From contig OZ023189.1 of NCBI GenBank assembly GCA_963995505.1, positions 18,375,495-18,439,494 of the forward strand: DNA of 64,000 nucleotides, in the 5' to 3' direction. Below the pieces are notes generated by a model. That model saw only the letters and a list, made by a program, of their open reading frames with translations. It ran no database searches and was not told the origin of the DNA. Positions 47,226-58,842 of the stretch are shown here, piece after piece; within the stretch, counting starts at the first letter, position 1, and each line of letters begins with the position of its first letter. This stretch comes from Hypericum androsaemum (taxonomy: Eukaryota; Streptophyta; Magnoliopsida; Malpighiales; Hypericaceae). Position numbers and translations under genes: made by a program.

Positions 47226-47831
47226 CCAATGCTTTAAAAACCGACCCAAAAGGCGATCTGAAATTTTCAAAATTTATAGTTCACGTGGTCGGATTGGTCA
47301 AACTACCGGTCTGACCGAAACTTCTACTTTATATTAATATTATTAAATTATGTTTAATAAATTTAATTTAGCATTTAAAAATAATAAAATACTAAATAAG
47401 TTCACATATTTAGCAACTTTATTATATAATTTATCCAAACAAAGTCTTCAAACATGAATTAAACGAGTCTAGAAGTACAAAAAGATGATTATGAAAGTTT
47501 TTTTATTCGACATATTATTCCAATTCGTTTAACTTAGTTGACATATTATCGAGAATTGTTAAAAATAATAAGTTTGTTGTGATCCAAAAGTGATGTATAT
47601 GCTCCGAGTGTAGAAGTTGAGATTTTATTTCTAAATTAAATCTGATAAAATAGAAACATAAACAAAAAAATTTCTAATCCGGGCAAACCGCGTCACCCCG
47701 GAAATACCTGACCGGGCAATCCGACCATATTTTGGCCGGTCGGACCACTTGTTGAGTTTTATGCAAAAAATGACCTAAATTTGGTCCAGAGTAATAGTTT
47801 GACCGGTTGGACTACAGTTTTTAAAACATTG
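47226..47831. mobile_element. hAT-like MITE
   Basis: The left end CCAATGCTTTAAAAACCGAC is matched, inverted, by the right end CAATGTTTTAAAAACTGTAG. The subterminal sequences on both sides hold GGTCGGA/TCCGACC-type words (CCGGTCTGACCGA, GGCCGGTCGGACC). The flanking 8-mers TCTTGTGA (47218-47225) and CTTTGTGA (47832-47839) agree at 6 of 8 positions, which fits an 8-bp hAT target duplication that has aged. There is no coding region. Confidence 0.55.
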
Positions 47832-47839
47832 CTTTGTGA

Positions 47840-48182
47840 GAGAGAAGTGGCTACAATGGTTTAATCATAGAGAAATAACAGGTTACCAAAAATCTTTTTT
47901 TTTTGCTTAAATTACCAAAAATCCTTCATTACTTATGGATTGTATATAATTTGTTTTAACTCTTATTTATTATTAGTTGCTCTCCTCTGTGATTAATGCT
48001 TTCCTTATGTTGGTAACAGGCTTTACTTACTATTTATTTATATTGTTTGCTTGCAAGCTTTATATGGAGACCAGTTTTTTTGGGGGAACAATCCATCTAT
48101 AATTTCAAATATATTTCACATACTAGAGTTGAGTATTATCGACCCTCTTTTTTACCAACCCACCCACCCCCGAATTACCAAA
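47840..48182 (+). other. Upstream region of the GH9 gene
   Basis: This holds the presumed promoter. ATTTATTTATATTG near 48033-48046 is the best TATA-like candidate. An in-frame TTG-type start at 48051 would lengthen the protein but would bury the signal peptide, so it was not used. Confidence 0.4.
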
Positions 48183-51100
48183 ATGGCCACGTCCAGTAAC
48201 CGCCTGAGCTCTCTATTCATTCTCTTCACTCTACTGCTGCCTGTCTCGTCCATGGCAAGGTACCGCCTGTACGGCGCCGCATTGACCAAGTCAATCCTGT
48301 TCTTCGAGGGGCAGCGGTCGGGGTTCCTCCCGGCGGACCAGCGCGCGACGTGGCGGGGCAACTCGGGGCTCAGCGACGGGTGGACCTACAAAACCGACCT
48401 CACTGGCGGGTACTACGACGCCGGCGACAATGTCAAGTACAATTTCCCGATGGCCTTCTCCACCACAATGCTCGCCTGGAGCGTGATCGAGTTCGGCGAC
48501 GCCATGCCTCCCGAGGAGCTCAGGAACTCCCACGTGGCTATTAAGTGGGGCACCGATTACCTGCTCAAGTCGGTGTCCCAGCTGCCCAACAGGATTTTTG
48601 TCCAGGTAAACTATATTCTACGTACCGCCGTGTTTGTTTGGCGGGAAAATGTTTTCCGATGAGAATTGACTTTCTAAATTTTTTAGGCCAAGTTGTTTTG
48701 AAAATTTTTAATAAGTAAAATTTATTAATCTTAACAATATTTATAAAATATAGTGTAGAATTCTCTTGAACAAGTACGAGGTTGTAGCCGTAGCCTCTAT
48801 AAGATCTTGCAACCTTAAAATCTAAGGAGAAAAAACCGTTGCATGAAAAAAAATGCTTGGTGTTAATGCTGGTAAAACGAAATTCTACATGCTGCTGCAA
48901 GGAAAGAATGTCTAGCGTCAATGTTTAGACCTTCCTTAATCAATTTTTTTTAACCACTTGGTATCCAAACGACTAATCTAAGTTCGCGCCGAATTTACAT
49001 TTAAAAAATTAAAATTTTTCCAATAAATATTTAAAAACATGCCAAACAAAACATGTTGAGAATAAAATATCTGTATTTCATCTATGGTTAGGATTTTATT
49101 ATTTTTTCTATTTATGTTAAGGACATAATTTTTTTCATTTTAAGAAATCTCATGAGTTTTTCTATTTATGGTAGGTACATGATTTTTTCTTATAATTTAT
49201 TATATTTTTATTAATTCTAATCATATCACTAAATATATCTTAACTACCATAAAATTATAGGCAAAATAGTCATAGGTCCATGTTGTTTGGAAAAATTAAT
49301 GAATAAGAATACTCTAGTATTGTTTAGTCCCTGAAGTTTTAATAAATCAACTGATCAGTTCCTAAACCATTATAAGTGCCAAAAATACCCCTAGTTCAAC
49401 TAAAATTTTTAAAAGTATCTAAAGACAAAAATTAATTTCTCCAAACAACAGGAGGGGTGTTACGTAATTTTGAGATTTTGGTTTTAGGTACTTTTCGTGA
49501 TTACGTGGCAAAAAAATTTCCAACAAAACATTGTGGAAATTCTTTTGGAACCTCGAACTACAATGACAGGTTGCGGATAAAACATAGTTTCATATGATAT
49601 TGAAACTCTCGTATTCTTTTTTTTTTCAGGCCAAATAATAATCGGTGTACATCTCAAATACGAACAAAACTACAAGATTTAATTCATTTTCTTTGTGTAG
49701 TACTTGGTGTATAAAACCAGAATTGTTCGATAAATAATTTAGGACATTGCAGGATTAAATTGAATGCCTTTTCCCTGGGATGCGTGGTTATAAGAAAAGC
49801 GACATGTGATGTGGAGATTAATTAATTGGTGGATAAATGTTAAATTTTTTTATCTAACTTATAACAATACAAATAAGTTGTTGGATTTTTTTAAAAAAAC
49901 ATTTTGTCAAGCCGAATTTTTTTTACGAACTTGACACTATTTTTCGTGCTTTTAAAACAGATGTGCGTACACAATAAACCACATGATTAAAACACTAATA
50001 CCAATATTTTCTTTTATCCCCATAAAATCATCGACCATTCAGCAAAAAACATTTTTTGGTAACATAAAAATGTGATTAATTCTTGTTATAGGTCGGGGAA
50101 CCACTAGCAGACCATAATTGCTGGGAAAGACCCGAAGATATGGACACTCCAAGGACCGTATACGCTGTGGATGCCCCGAACCCGGCATCGGAAGTCGCCG
50201 GTGAGACCACGGCAGCCTTGGCAGCCTCGTCGATCGTGTTCCGATCGTCGAATCCGGGGTATTCCGAGACCCTGTTGAGAAATGCGATCAATGCATTCCA
50301 ATACGCTGATAAGCACAGAGGAGCTTATAGTGACAACCTGAACATCAGAGACGCTGTCTGCCCATTTTACTGTGACTGGGGTGGGTACCAAGTAAGCACT
50401 CACTCGAAACCTTCTCACTTGTGATACATTTCACAATATATTTTTTTTCTTTTCCTCATCTGGACATATGTGCTCGGAGAGGTTCATTACATTTAAACCA
50501 ATTAAATTTGGTCACACTAGTATCTATATTGAATTGTTGCCAAAGAGGATGTGGCTTGATCATAAAGGCGTTATGAATTGACGTGGTCCAAGTTTAAAAA
50601 AAATTACCTTCAGAAAACGAATTGTTCCTTTACAGGATGAATTGCTCTGGGGTGCGGCGTGGCTTTGGAAGGCGACCTATAATGTTACTTACCTCAAGTA
50701 CTTGGAAGTCAATCTTGATATCCTTGGTGCTGACCAAAACATTAACGAGTTCGGTTGGGACAGTAAACAAGCCGGCCTAAATGTTCTCCTTTCCCAGGTC
50801 AGTCTCAACTTTGAACATTGTCGTCCCCGTCCGATTTAACACAACTGCATTCTCGATAAGTGGTATGACCACGCTTCCCCATCAACAAATTGTCCCGTTT
50901 GATTGCAGGCGGTACTAGAGGAGGGCGTGTACTCGCTGGAACCGTACAAGGCATCAGCCGAAAGCTTCATATGCTACCTAGTCCCCGATTCATCATCCCA
51001 CTACCACATCGAGTACACTCCCGGTGGCCTCATTTACAAGCCAAATGGGAGCAACCTGCAGCACGTAACAGCCATCTCCTTCCTCCTCATGGCGTACGCG

Positions 51101-51520
51101 AACTACCTCGAACGAACTAATCAAACTGCCAACTGCGGAAACATATACGTCGAGCCATACACCCTTCGCAAACTGGCCAAGAGACAGGTCGACTACGTCC
51201 TAGGCGAAAACCCGGAAGGGTACTCTTACATGGTTGGTTACAGTGCTAAATACCCGCAGAGGATCCACCATCGCGGGTCGTCCGTCCCATCGATGAAAGT
51301 CCACCCGGAGAAGCTCCGATGCAAAGAAGGGACAGTGTACTATAACTCGTCGAACCCGAACCCCAACGTTCACGAAGGGGCTCTGGTTGGTGGACCAGGC
51401 GAGGATGACTCTTACGAGGATGATCGTGCGGATTTCAGGAAGTCCGAGCCGACTACGTACATCAATGCGCCGTTTGTTGGGGTCCTCGCTTACTTCGCGG
51501 CCAACCCCAACTTTTCTTGA
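48183..51520 (+). CDS. Endoglucanase (endo-1,4-beta-glucanase), GH9 class B, 4 exons
   Basis: A secreted glycosyl hydrolase family 9 enzyme that cleaves internal beta-1,4-glucosidic bonds in cell-wall glucans, with roles in growth, abscission and ripening. Exons 48183-48605, 50092-50391, 50636-50797 and 50909-51520 (all phase 0) give 498 residues. A signal peptide (about 1-24, [18 protein letters not shown]) is followed by a single catalytic domain. The DAGD motif has Asp79 and Asp82; RIHHRG has His415; the last signature [18 protein letters not shown] has Asp466/467/470 and the acid Glu475. There is no membrane anchor (so not class A/KORRIGAN) and no C-terminal CBM49 (so not class C). Intron 1 is long (1486 bp), AT-rich, and contains a SINE-like scrap at about 48940-49050. 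All catalytic residues are present. Confidence 0.95.
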
Positions 51521-52453
51521 ACCACAAGTTTCCCTTTTCCTAGGTTTTGTATGTCATATAGATTAAGACCACAGTACTAGAAATTGCCTCTCCTCTTATC
51601 GCAAAAGCTGAGAGCGCATAGGCTGTAGTTTTTTTCAGTTTAAGGCAAGGATTAGGGGAAAAGGATGAAAAAAATGAGATATGGCGTCTTAACATTGACG
51701 CGTTCATAAATAAAACACCACATTCGTTTCTTTGGAAAAAAAATTTATCGGTAAAGTCACTCGTAAATATGGTCAAAGTTCGACGCAAAAATCAGAAATT
51801 TATTTAAAACTAAGTTGAATATATTTGCGCTTTTTTGTTGTTGACTTAAGTACTAAATACGTTGTTAAGCATCTTTTTTATTTAAACAATAAGCTTAAAA
51901 ATCACATATTAACTTTTAGTAAGTTATAAAACGACCCGCCATCCTTGATCCTTCCGCCTTCCGGAGGGGAGAACAAGATTTCCGGACGCCCGGTCGTCTC
52001 TCATATCGAATGTTCAAAAACGACCCGCCGCCTTATCTCTCTCATAAATCAAAATCCACACCGAGCAGTCTTCGATTCCGTTCTGAAATTAGGGTTCCGT
52101 CGGTATCCGAAGAGGTAAGGTAACTTCTCGTAAACTACCAGGAGTTAGACTGTGTATGATGGTTATTTCCTCGTTTATACAAGCTTTTTGCTAATTGCAG
52201 AAAATTTAGCGCCTTTAGGTTAGCGGTTAGCGATGAATAGAAACGCAGCGAAGCTGATTTACTGATTTGTATGAAATTTCTGTGGGTTCTAGCTCCCCCC
52301 ACGATGGAAGCTAGGGTTTTGTTGGATTTTATAGCTTTTCTGTTAATGCTCATCAAGTGTTTGATGAATTGTTTTGTTGGGAACGTGGTTCCTTTTTAGT
52401 GCGTTTGTTTGATTTCGGTTTGCGTTTGTGTTTAGCTTGTTTTTGGTGGTGAG
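51521..52453 (+). other. GH9 3' end and leader of the next gene
   Basis: After the GH9 3' UTR, the stretch 51940-52120 looks like a promoter and leader exon with a donor GAG|GTAAGG near 52115. The true acceptor could be the TTGCAG at about 52200 or one nearer the ATG; the sequence alone does not decide. Confidence 0.4.
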
Positions 52454-53185
52454 ATGGCAGAAGATTCAGCATCTGTTCTGATTGGTGCCTCGGAGCTGAA
52501 CTCCGGTGCGGACTCGCTTTCCCCTGATGACTTAGATTGGGTTGATTCTTGCCTGGTTAATGATCCCGACTTGTCGAATGCCGATTGGAGTGATGTGAAA
52601 GACGCCTTGGTCGAAATCTTGGGCTTGCAACCTGAATCGCACGAGTCTTCGGCACCCGATGCAGATGATGGCTGTCCAGGTGTTCCTCTGCAATCACCTT
52701 CTATAGAAAATGGAGACATGTTGGGTATAGGAGGACCTGAACATATTGACGATGTTCTAGGGCACGCGGAAATGGAGATTGACTATGAACGTGTCCTCCC
52801 TGCTGTTGAAGAGACGGCCATGACACCGCTGCAACCTTTTGATGAAGATGGCTCCGAAGCTACTGTGATTGACGTTTTCCAGCCACATTACAGGGAAGAT
52901 AACCAGAGAGTGACTGGACCTGTTGACCCAAGCCTTGATTCCAACTTTCCAGCTGATGAACCCGAGCCATCCGCCGAGGATATTTTCAAGGTCTGGGATT
53001 TGGGAATCCCAGCCGAGGCAGAGGAGGTAGATGAGCTCACAGAACAGTGGAACAAAGCCCTTTCGGGAAGTTCTTCCGTCCAACCAGAGCCATTACCATA
53101 TGGTGATTCTAGGGAATTGATAGATTTGAAAGAAGAACCGCTTGATGATTTAATCGCCGGCATCACAGGACTCAATTTGGATTGA
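52454..53185 (+). CDS. Acidic protein of unknown function, single coding exon
   Basis: A 243-residue open frame starting MAEDSASVLIGASEL and ending GITGLNLD. It is strongly acidic and rich in Asp, Glu, Ser and Pro, with no predicted membrane segment. Notable stretches are SPDDLDWVDSCLVNDPDLS near residues 24-42, DALVEILGLQ, EDIFKVWDLGIP near 176-187, and ELIDLKEEPLDDLI near the end. The conserved-looking short linear motifs and even codon use argue for a real gene. It sits downstream of a clear leader with splice donor. I do not recognise a named family. The composition fits an intrinsically disordered regulatory protein, but that is inference only. Confidence 0.75.
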   Translation: MAEDSASVLIGASELNSGADSLSPDDLDWVDSCLVNDPDLSNADWSDVKDALVEILGLQPESHESSAPDADDGCPGVPLQSPSIENGDMLGIGGPEHIDDVLGHAEMEIDYERVLPAVEETAMTPLQPFDEDGSEATVIDVFQPHYREDNQRVTGPVDPSLDSNFPADEPEPSAEDIFKVWDLGIPAEAEEVDELTEQWNKALSGSSSVQPEPLPYGDSRELIDLKEEPLDDLIAGITGLNLD

Positions 53186-53691
53186 AAATCGGATTCGAAT
53201 GGTAAATAATTTTGTTTACTTTACGGTTTTAAGGATGACTTTTTATGGAATCTTAGTGTGAATGTGCTAAGCTAGGTTGCAGCATGTTCGAAATTAAGCA
53301 CTCTTGTACCAGTAAATTTACCACCAATCTGAGCTCCTGACCAGGAAACCTCAATTTTGCCTTCTGCAAGTTGGGAGGATCTCTATTCCCTAACCACACA
53401 ATGTAAATGTTTGTTAACTGACATTCGCATGCAAGTCATGCATCTTTTTATGATCGGCCACTTGCCATTAAATTTTTTGAGAGATCTCTTGGAATTGGTA
53501 AGACATCAAATCTGGTAATTGAACCATGTCCGTTGATCCCTGTATTTCCTCATCTAAAGCTGAACTCCAAGCCCATAATAAAAGCCTCAAATCCCACCTG
53601 CCAACAAAAGCCCAACAACGCATTGGCGAGTATACGGTTGTTTTGCCTCTATTGCTGGGAAGAGACGGAAAGGGGTGACTAAGCATCAGCT
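53186..53691. other. 3' UTR and spacer
   Basis: The presumed 3' UTR of the acidic-protein gene followed by AT-rich spacer. Nothing else is supported. Confidence 0.5.
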
Positions 53692-53700
53692 TTTTCTATA

Positions 53701-54766
53701 GGAGAAATTCCTCTAAAATTCTTCGAATTTGTTTAAATATACTTAAAAGTCTTTCCTATTTGTAAAATTCACGCCGACGTCTCTTGTGTTTGATTTTATT
53801 ATATTTTCAGGTCTCTGGCGCAAGTTAGCAGCTTTTTTTTTCATTTTTGTCAATGAAATGACTAAAATACCCTTCAAAATAAAAAAGATAAAAATTATCT
53901 CCTACCTTCTTCCCCGATGACCCACCACCAGAAACCCTCGTCCGGCGCCGGGAACAACTCGTCACCGACGACCCCCACCACCACCACCTCTCCCTCGTCC
54001 TAACAACTTAATATCGAGAAAGGGGTGGGCATGGAAGCCGAATGAGAGGAGAAGCGGGTTCAGGTCCGATTTGTGACAAAATTGAAGTGGTCGTTCAAGG
54101 CTCAGGTCACCACCGTCACCGTCCCCGCAAATAGTACCTGTTTGGGTCTCTCCTTCATCGTCAATAGCTTCCTCAGGACTCGTGACCTAAAAATTAACAC
54201 TCTCGAGAAACCAACTCACGAACCACAGAAAACAATCCAACAATTGTTGATTTTAATTTTCCTTTGGAAGTAATTGTTAAGTCGGTCAGGGAAGAAAATA
54301 GACCCACGCCGTCGAAGAACATAGACCGGGGCCGAGGTGAGGGCTTGCCATCAACGAGGTGGAAGGAGTCCTCGTCGTCGCCAGAGACAATCGAGAAAGA
54401 GGAGTCGGCGGTCACACCATCGAAGAACATAGACGGGGTCCGAGGTGAGGGCTTGCCATCGACGAGATGGAGACAGCAATGAAATTGAAGTCGGATGCTT
54501 GCTTGTTCTTCGATCCGGTTCTGGCATCGGAGCCGAGTTTGCCGTCAGCGAGAAGGGCCAATAACGAGGACGAAGATAACTTTTTTGTATGTGTGAAGGG
54601 TATTTTTGTCATTTCATTGACAAAAATGAAAAAAAAACTGATGACGTCAGCCAGGGACCCGAAAGTATAATAAAATCAAACAAGACGGACAACATGATCG
54701 TTTTTCAAACACTGGGGACTTTTGAGTGTGTTTAAGCAAACAAGGAGGATTTGAGAGTAATTTCCC
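53701..54766. mobile_element. Mutator-like element carrying a WDR12/YTM1-like fragment
   Basis: The left TIR (from 53701, GGAGAAATTCCTCTAAAATTC) is inverted at the right end (to 54766, GGGAAATTACTCTCAAATCC on the minus strand). The flanking 9-mers TTTTCTATA (53692-53700) and TTTCCTATA (54767-54775) differ at one base. The right TIR carries TGATGACGTCAGCCAGGGAC. The core (54031-54174, +) reads ATG GAA GCC GAA, then a stop, then a frame giving KRVQVRFVTKLK, TVTVPANS and LGLSFIVNSFL. This closely resembles the N-terminal NLE domain of the ribosome-biogenesis WD40 protein WDR12/YTM1. A 53-bp segment is duplicated inside (54311-54364 and 54419-54471). There is no transposase. Confidence 0.8.
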
Positions 54767-54775
54767 TTTCCTATA

Positions 54776-55110
54776 TAATGCATGGTATCCGTACAGAGCC
54801 CTCTAATTCCATAATCAAGTAAAACTTTGAAAGATAACAATTTTTTTTCAAACATCCAACGAGCATTTCTACTCTGATACCTTCTTGAGGTCTCGAAGTC
54901 TAGGTTTCCTGTTGGATGATTAACTTAACTTTAATTTTTCTGTATTATTTACGAGGTGGGAATAAGACCATCCATTTCAACCGTTGAGGCTAGGAGCCAA
55001 ATGACAACAGTGCCATGCTATCATCCACATGTCGGAGACCCATTCGTTGGTCCATTACAGCCTCAAACGCGACATCTTATGATCATCAGGAGCACGTACT
55101 TGTGTCCAAA
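54776..55110. other. Upstream region of the aldolase gene
   Basis: This is presumed promoter sequence. No gene or repeat is seen. Confidence 0.45.
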
Positions 55111-55184
55111 TATAAATAAACAAACAAACATGCATGGCTTGTGTGGCTTAAGACACACATAGAGGAAGAAGGAAGGAGATAAGA
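55111..55184 (+). promoter_or_regulatory. Core promoter of the aldolase gene
   Basis: TATAAATAAA at 55111-55120 lies 142 bases before the ATG. GATAAG (I-box core, common in light-regulated plant genes) occurs at about 55178-55183 within the leader. GCACGTAC (ACGT core) lies at 55092-55099, just upstream. This fits a photosynthetic gene; function is inferred. Confidence 0.5.
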
Positions 55185-55252
55185 TTACACTTAATAGTAG
55201 CCAAGGCCTCTTTACTTGCACTATCTCCTTCACCAACAAAAGTAAAGAGGAA

Positions 55253-56965
55253 ATGGCCTCAGCTTCGCTTCTTAAGTCTGATTTCTTTCAGGGCGTCCAG
55301 ACCCTGCGCCAGCCTTCGCCAATCTCTTTGAGGAGCCACGCCAATGGCCCTTCCTTCTTCACCGTCCGCGCTTCGTACGCCGATGAGCTCGTCAAAACCG
55401 CGGTATGTTCGCCACGTGCTTCGTGACTTCCGGCTGTTTAGTCAAGTATAAGAACCCAAGTGTAAGCGGAGTGCCGTTTGTTGGATGGTTTAGAAATTGC
55501 AGTTGCTTACATATGTCCCTCTGTTTCATTTGCTTGGGTGTAGAAAACTGTTGCATCGCCTGGACGTGGAATCCTGGCCATGGATGAGTCAAACGCCACT
55601 TGCGGGAAGCGTCTCGCCTCGATCGGGCTAGAGAACACCGAGGCCAATCGCCAGGCGTACCGGACCCTTCTCGTGACACCCCCTGGTCTCGGCCAGTACG
55701 TCTCCGGTGCCATCCTCTTTGAGGAGACCCTCTACCAATCCACTGTTGATGGAAAGAAGATTGTCGATATCCTCAAGGAGCAGAACATTGTCCCTGGCAT
55801 CAAAGTCGACAAGGTATAAATATCCTGCTCGCCTCGAACAAAGCTGCACTTGCATCTTCTTGCTTATAGACTGAATTAAGGCTGTAGTAGCATTAACAAT
55901 TAGCTTGAATCATGATGAGACGACAGGGTTTGGTCCCTCTCGCTGGTACGAATGGCGAGTCCTGGTGCCAGGGTCTTGACGGCCTGGCCTCCCGCTCAGC
56001 AGCTTACTACCAGCAGGGTGCTCGGTTCGCTAAATGGTATGTGAAACTTAATCTCCTCTTGTGTATCCTGGAGCCTATGTTTCGGATGTCGTTGACACAA
56101 TCTTCGTTTGGTGGTTGCAGGCGCACCATTGTTAGCATTCCCAACGGGCCATCCGCCTTGGCTGTGAAGGAAGCTGCTTGGGGTCTCGCCCGCTATGCCG
56201 CCATTTCGCAAGTACGCACAAGGGCACATTGTTCTGAACAAGCTTCTCCGAGTTTGCTAGTGCATCAAGGCACATTTCTGACATGAGGTTTTGCGATGTA
56301 TGTGTACTTTGCAGGACAACGGTTTGGTCCCAATCGTGGAGCCAGAGATCTTGCTCGACGGTGAACATGGTATTGACAGGACATTTGAAGTAGCTCAGAA
56401 GGTGTGGGCTGAGGTCTTCTTCTACTTGGCCGAAAACAACGTGCTGTTTGAGGGTATCCTCCTCAAGCCTAGCATGGTGACCCCTGGTGCTGAATGCAAG
56501 GAGAGGGCTACTCCTCAACAGGTTGCAGAATACACTCTCAAGCTTCTCAAGAGGAGAATCCCTCCGGCTGTCCCCGGGATCATGGTATAACTAAGCTCTC
56601 ATCAGTTCTAATCATGTTTGTTGGCCATCTAGCTGTTTTGATTGTCACTTAAATCATACGTACCAATGAGACTTGTGTTGGTTCAGTTCCTGTCTGGTGG
56701 TCAATCCGAACTTGAAGCTACCTTGAACCTTAACGCGATGAACCAATCGCCGAACCCGTGGCATGTGTCCTTCTCGTACGCCAGGGCGCTGCAGAACACT
56801 TGCTTGAAAACCTGGGGTGGCAGACCAGAGAATGTGCAGGCAGCTCAGGAAGCGCTTCTGATCCGCGCCAAGGCCAACTCGCTCGCGCAGCTCGGAAAGT
56901 ACACCGGCGAGGGAGAATCCGATGAGGCCAAGCAGGGAATGTTCGTCAAGGGCTATGTCTACTAA
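55253..56965 (+). CDS. FBA: Fructose-bisphosphate aldolase, class I, chloroplastic, 6 exons
   Basis: This enzyme condenses triose phosphates to fructose-1,6-bisphosphate and makes sedoheptulose-1,7-bisphosphate in the Calvin cycle. Exons 55253-55402, 55544-55813, 55927-56036, 56121-56211, 56315-56584 and 56687-56965 give 389 residues. The first 40 or so residues are Ser-rich and acid-poor, like a plastid transit peptide (ending near FFTVRAS), and the mature enzyme starts YADELVKTA. Class I features present are [10 protein letters not shown] near 59-68, the Schiff-base Lys258 in GILLKPS, LSGGQSE, and the C-terminal GYVY whose last Tyr is catalytic. Length and introns are as in plant plastid aldolases. 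The gene looks fully functional. Confidence 0.97.
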
Positions 56966-58842
56966 GCTAGTAAGCTCTCGAAGAGGAGAAGCCAAAGGTG
57001 AAGAAAGAGGGGCAGGCACATAAATGAGGGGGAAGCATAGGCAAGAAGAGGGCCTGATGAGAGTTTCGCTAGTGTGTTTTAAGTGCTTTTTATAGGCATG
57101 GAGACTATTTTTGTTCCTATTGTTATATGCACTTTTTAGCTTTCTTAATATTAATAAACCATATATGATGTAGCATATGCTAATTAATGCTTTGATCAGG
57201 CAATTTCATCCTTCTTAACTTCTCATCCTCGTACTAGCACAAAAATGACATCTTATATGTACAAGGAACAATTAATTAGTCTAATTAGTAGAATTAACAC
57301 ATCTTACTTGAAATTGGTCAAATTAGTCCGTCTGTTGGTCTTTTTCATTGGTAATTTAGTCGGAGAGTGTATTTGTAAGAGCCCATACAACTTATTTTTT
57401 TAATGGGTGACAAAACTCTCTCTACCGATTTCATAAAACATCACGGCTATTGCGAAATGAGCATAGAAAGAGAGCTATGGATTTGGTTATGTAAAAGAGA
57501 AAGTTGCATCAGCAGACATGTAGAAGATGTAGCTTCCGGAAGAAAAAAAATACAAAGCAAATTGCTGGCTGTGGTGGACGTAATGTTCGGACAACGTGTC
57601 TAGAAGGATGTTACCATTGTCTGATAAAGGCTAATGCTATCTTCAACACTTCGGATTAACTTATCCTACGCTAATTCAAGATTACACAAAATGACGGAAG
57701 CCTTGCCATGCAAAAAGAATTGGTGAAGAGTGTGAAAGCAAATTGAGGTACTCTATCTTCGACGATCGCCCAAATGAACCTGCAACAACATTCGGATAAC
57801 ACTCATCAGACAAATACTCCGAAATCTCATCAGACCAGAACAAGAAACTTGGGCACATGCATGACTAGTTAGTGCACTGATTTGTTTTTAAACAGTTTTT
57901 CTTTGGAGAATCTGAATCGAAGAGCTCGTGGCCCGATACAGACAGTCTGAAGCCGAGTTATCACGTTAAGCAGCTGTCTTTTTTTCTCAAGTTGCTTCAT
58001 TGCACCAGCAAAGTAGCATGCAAGTGGAAGAAGTGCTCCCTAGGGTGATAATTTCTGACAACACTAAGGCAACATAAAATAAATGAACCAACATGAATGC
58101 AGCGTAAAGATCTCATGAGTTCAGGGGCTGTCCTTGCAATTGCAGATCACTTACTTTGTTGGTCTATGATGTATGTGAAGAAGTGGGACTCCCAATAAAG
58201 CCACTAATCAAGTTAATATGATGAATATATGCATGCCAATCTTTCGGCAACAAGCAGTACTAGGTCACTTCACTACAATTTTACCCACTAGGAATAACCC
58301 AAAACGAATATTAAGCAGCTGGAAGCTCGTCTGAGTAAGCAGCGGCTATAAGTTAATATCTAAAATGAATATAGGCCCAAACCACTCCAATCGATCTAAA
58401 GCCCAGGCATACCCATATGTTAAGCGGAAGTGTTTCAGCAAAGTGACACTATCAAACTGTTAGTAGCACAGATCAGTGGGAAGATCAAAGCAACCGATAA
58501 TATATGACATAAATAGTTCAAGGTTATCTTAAGTAGCTTTTAACGAAAAAGTTCAAAAATTATCATTTTGTTAAGACTTGATGCAATACCAGAAGCTACA
58601 GATAGATGGGAAAAGTAGCTCCCTTGAACTGCTTCAAAATCCAAAACATAATTCCAGGCAACAAATTTGGTCATGCATTTTTGTAACCAGAATAAGAAGA
58701 GCAGACAGACAAAAATACAACCCAATCCAGTAACCTCGGAAATTGACATTCGACCCAGAAGCTCTTTCCAATTTCAATTCACGAATATTGCTGTCCTGAG
58801 TTAAAGGGGGAGAAATACTGAATTTATTAGTTTATACCTTTC
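56966..58842. other. Intergenic between convergent genes
   Basis: The aldolase 3' UTR and the B-box gene 3' UTR are expected at the two ends. The middle has only short frames. No transposon ends were recognised. Confidence 0.5.
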
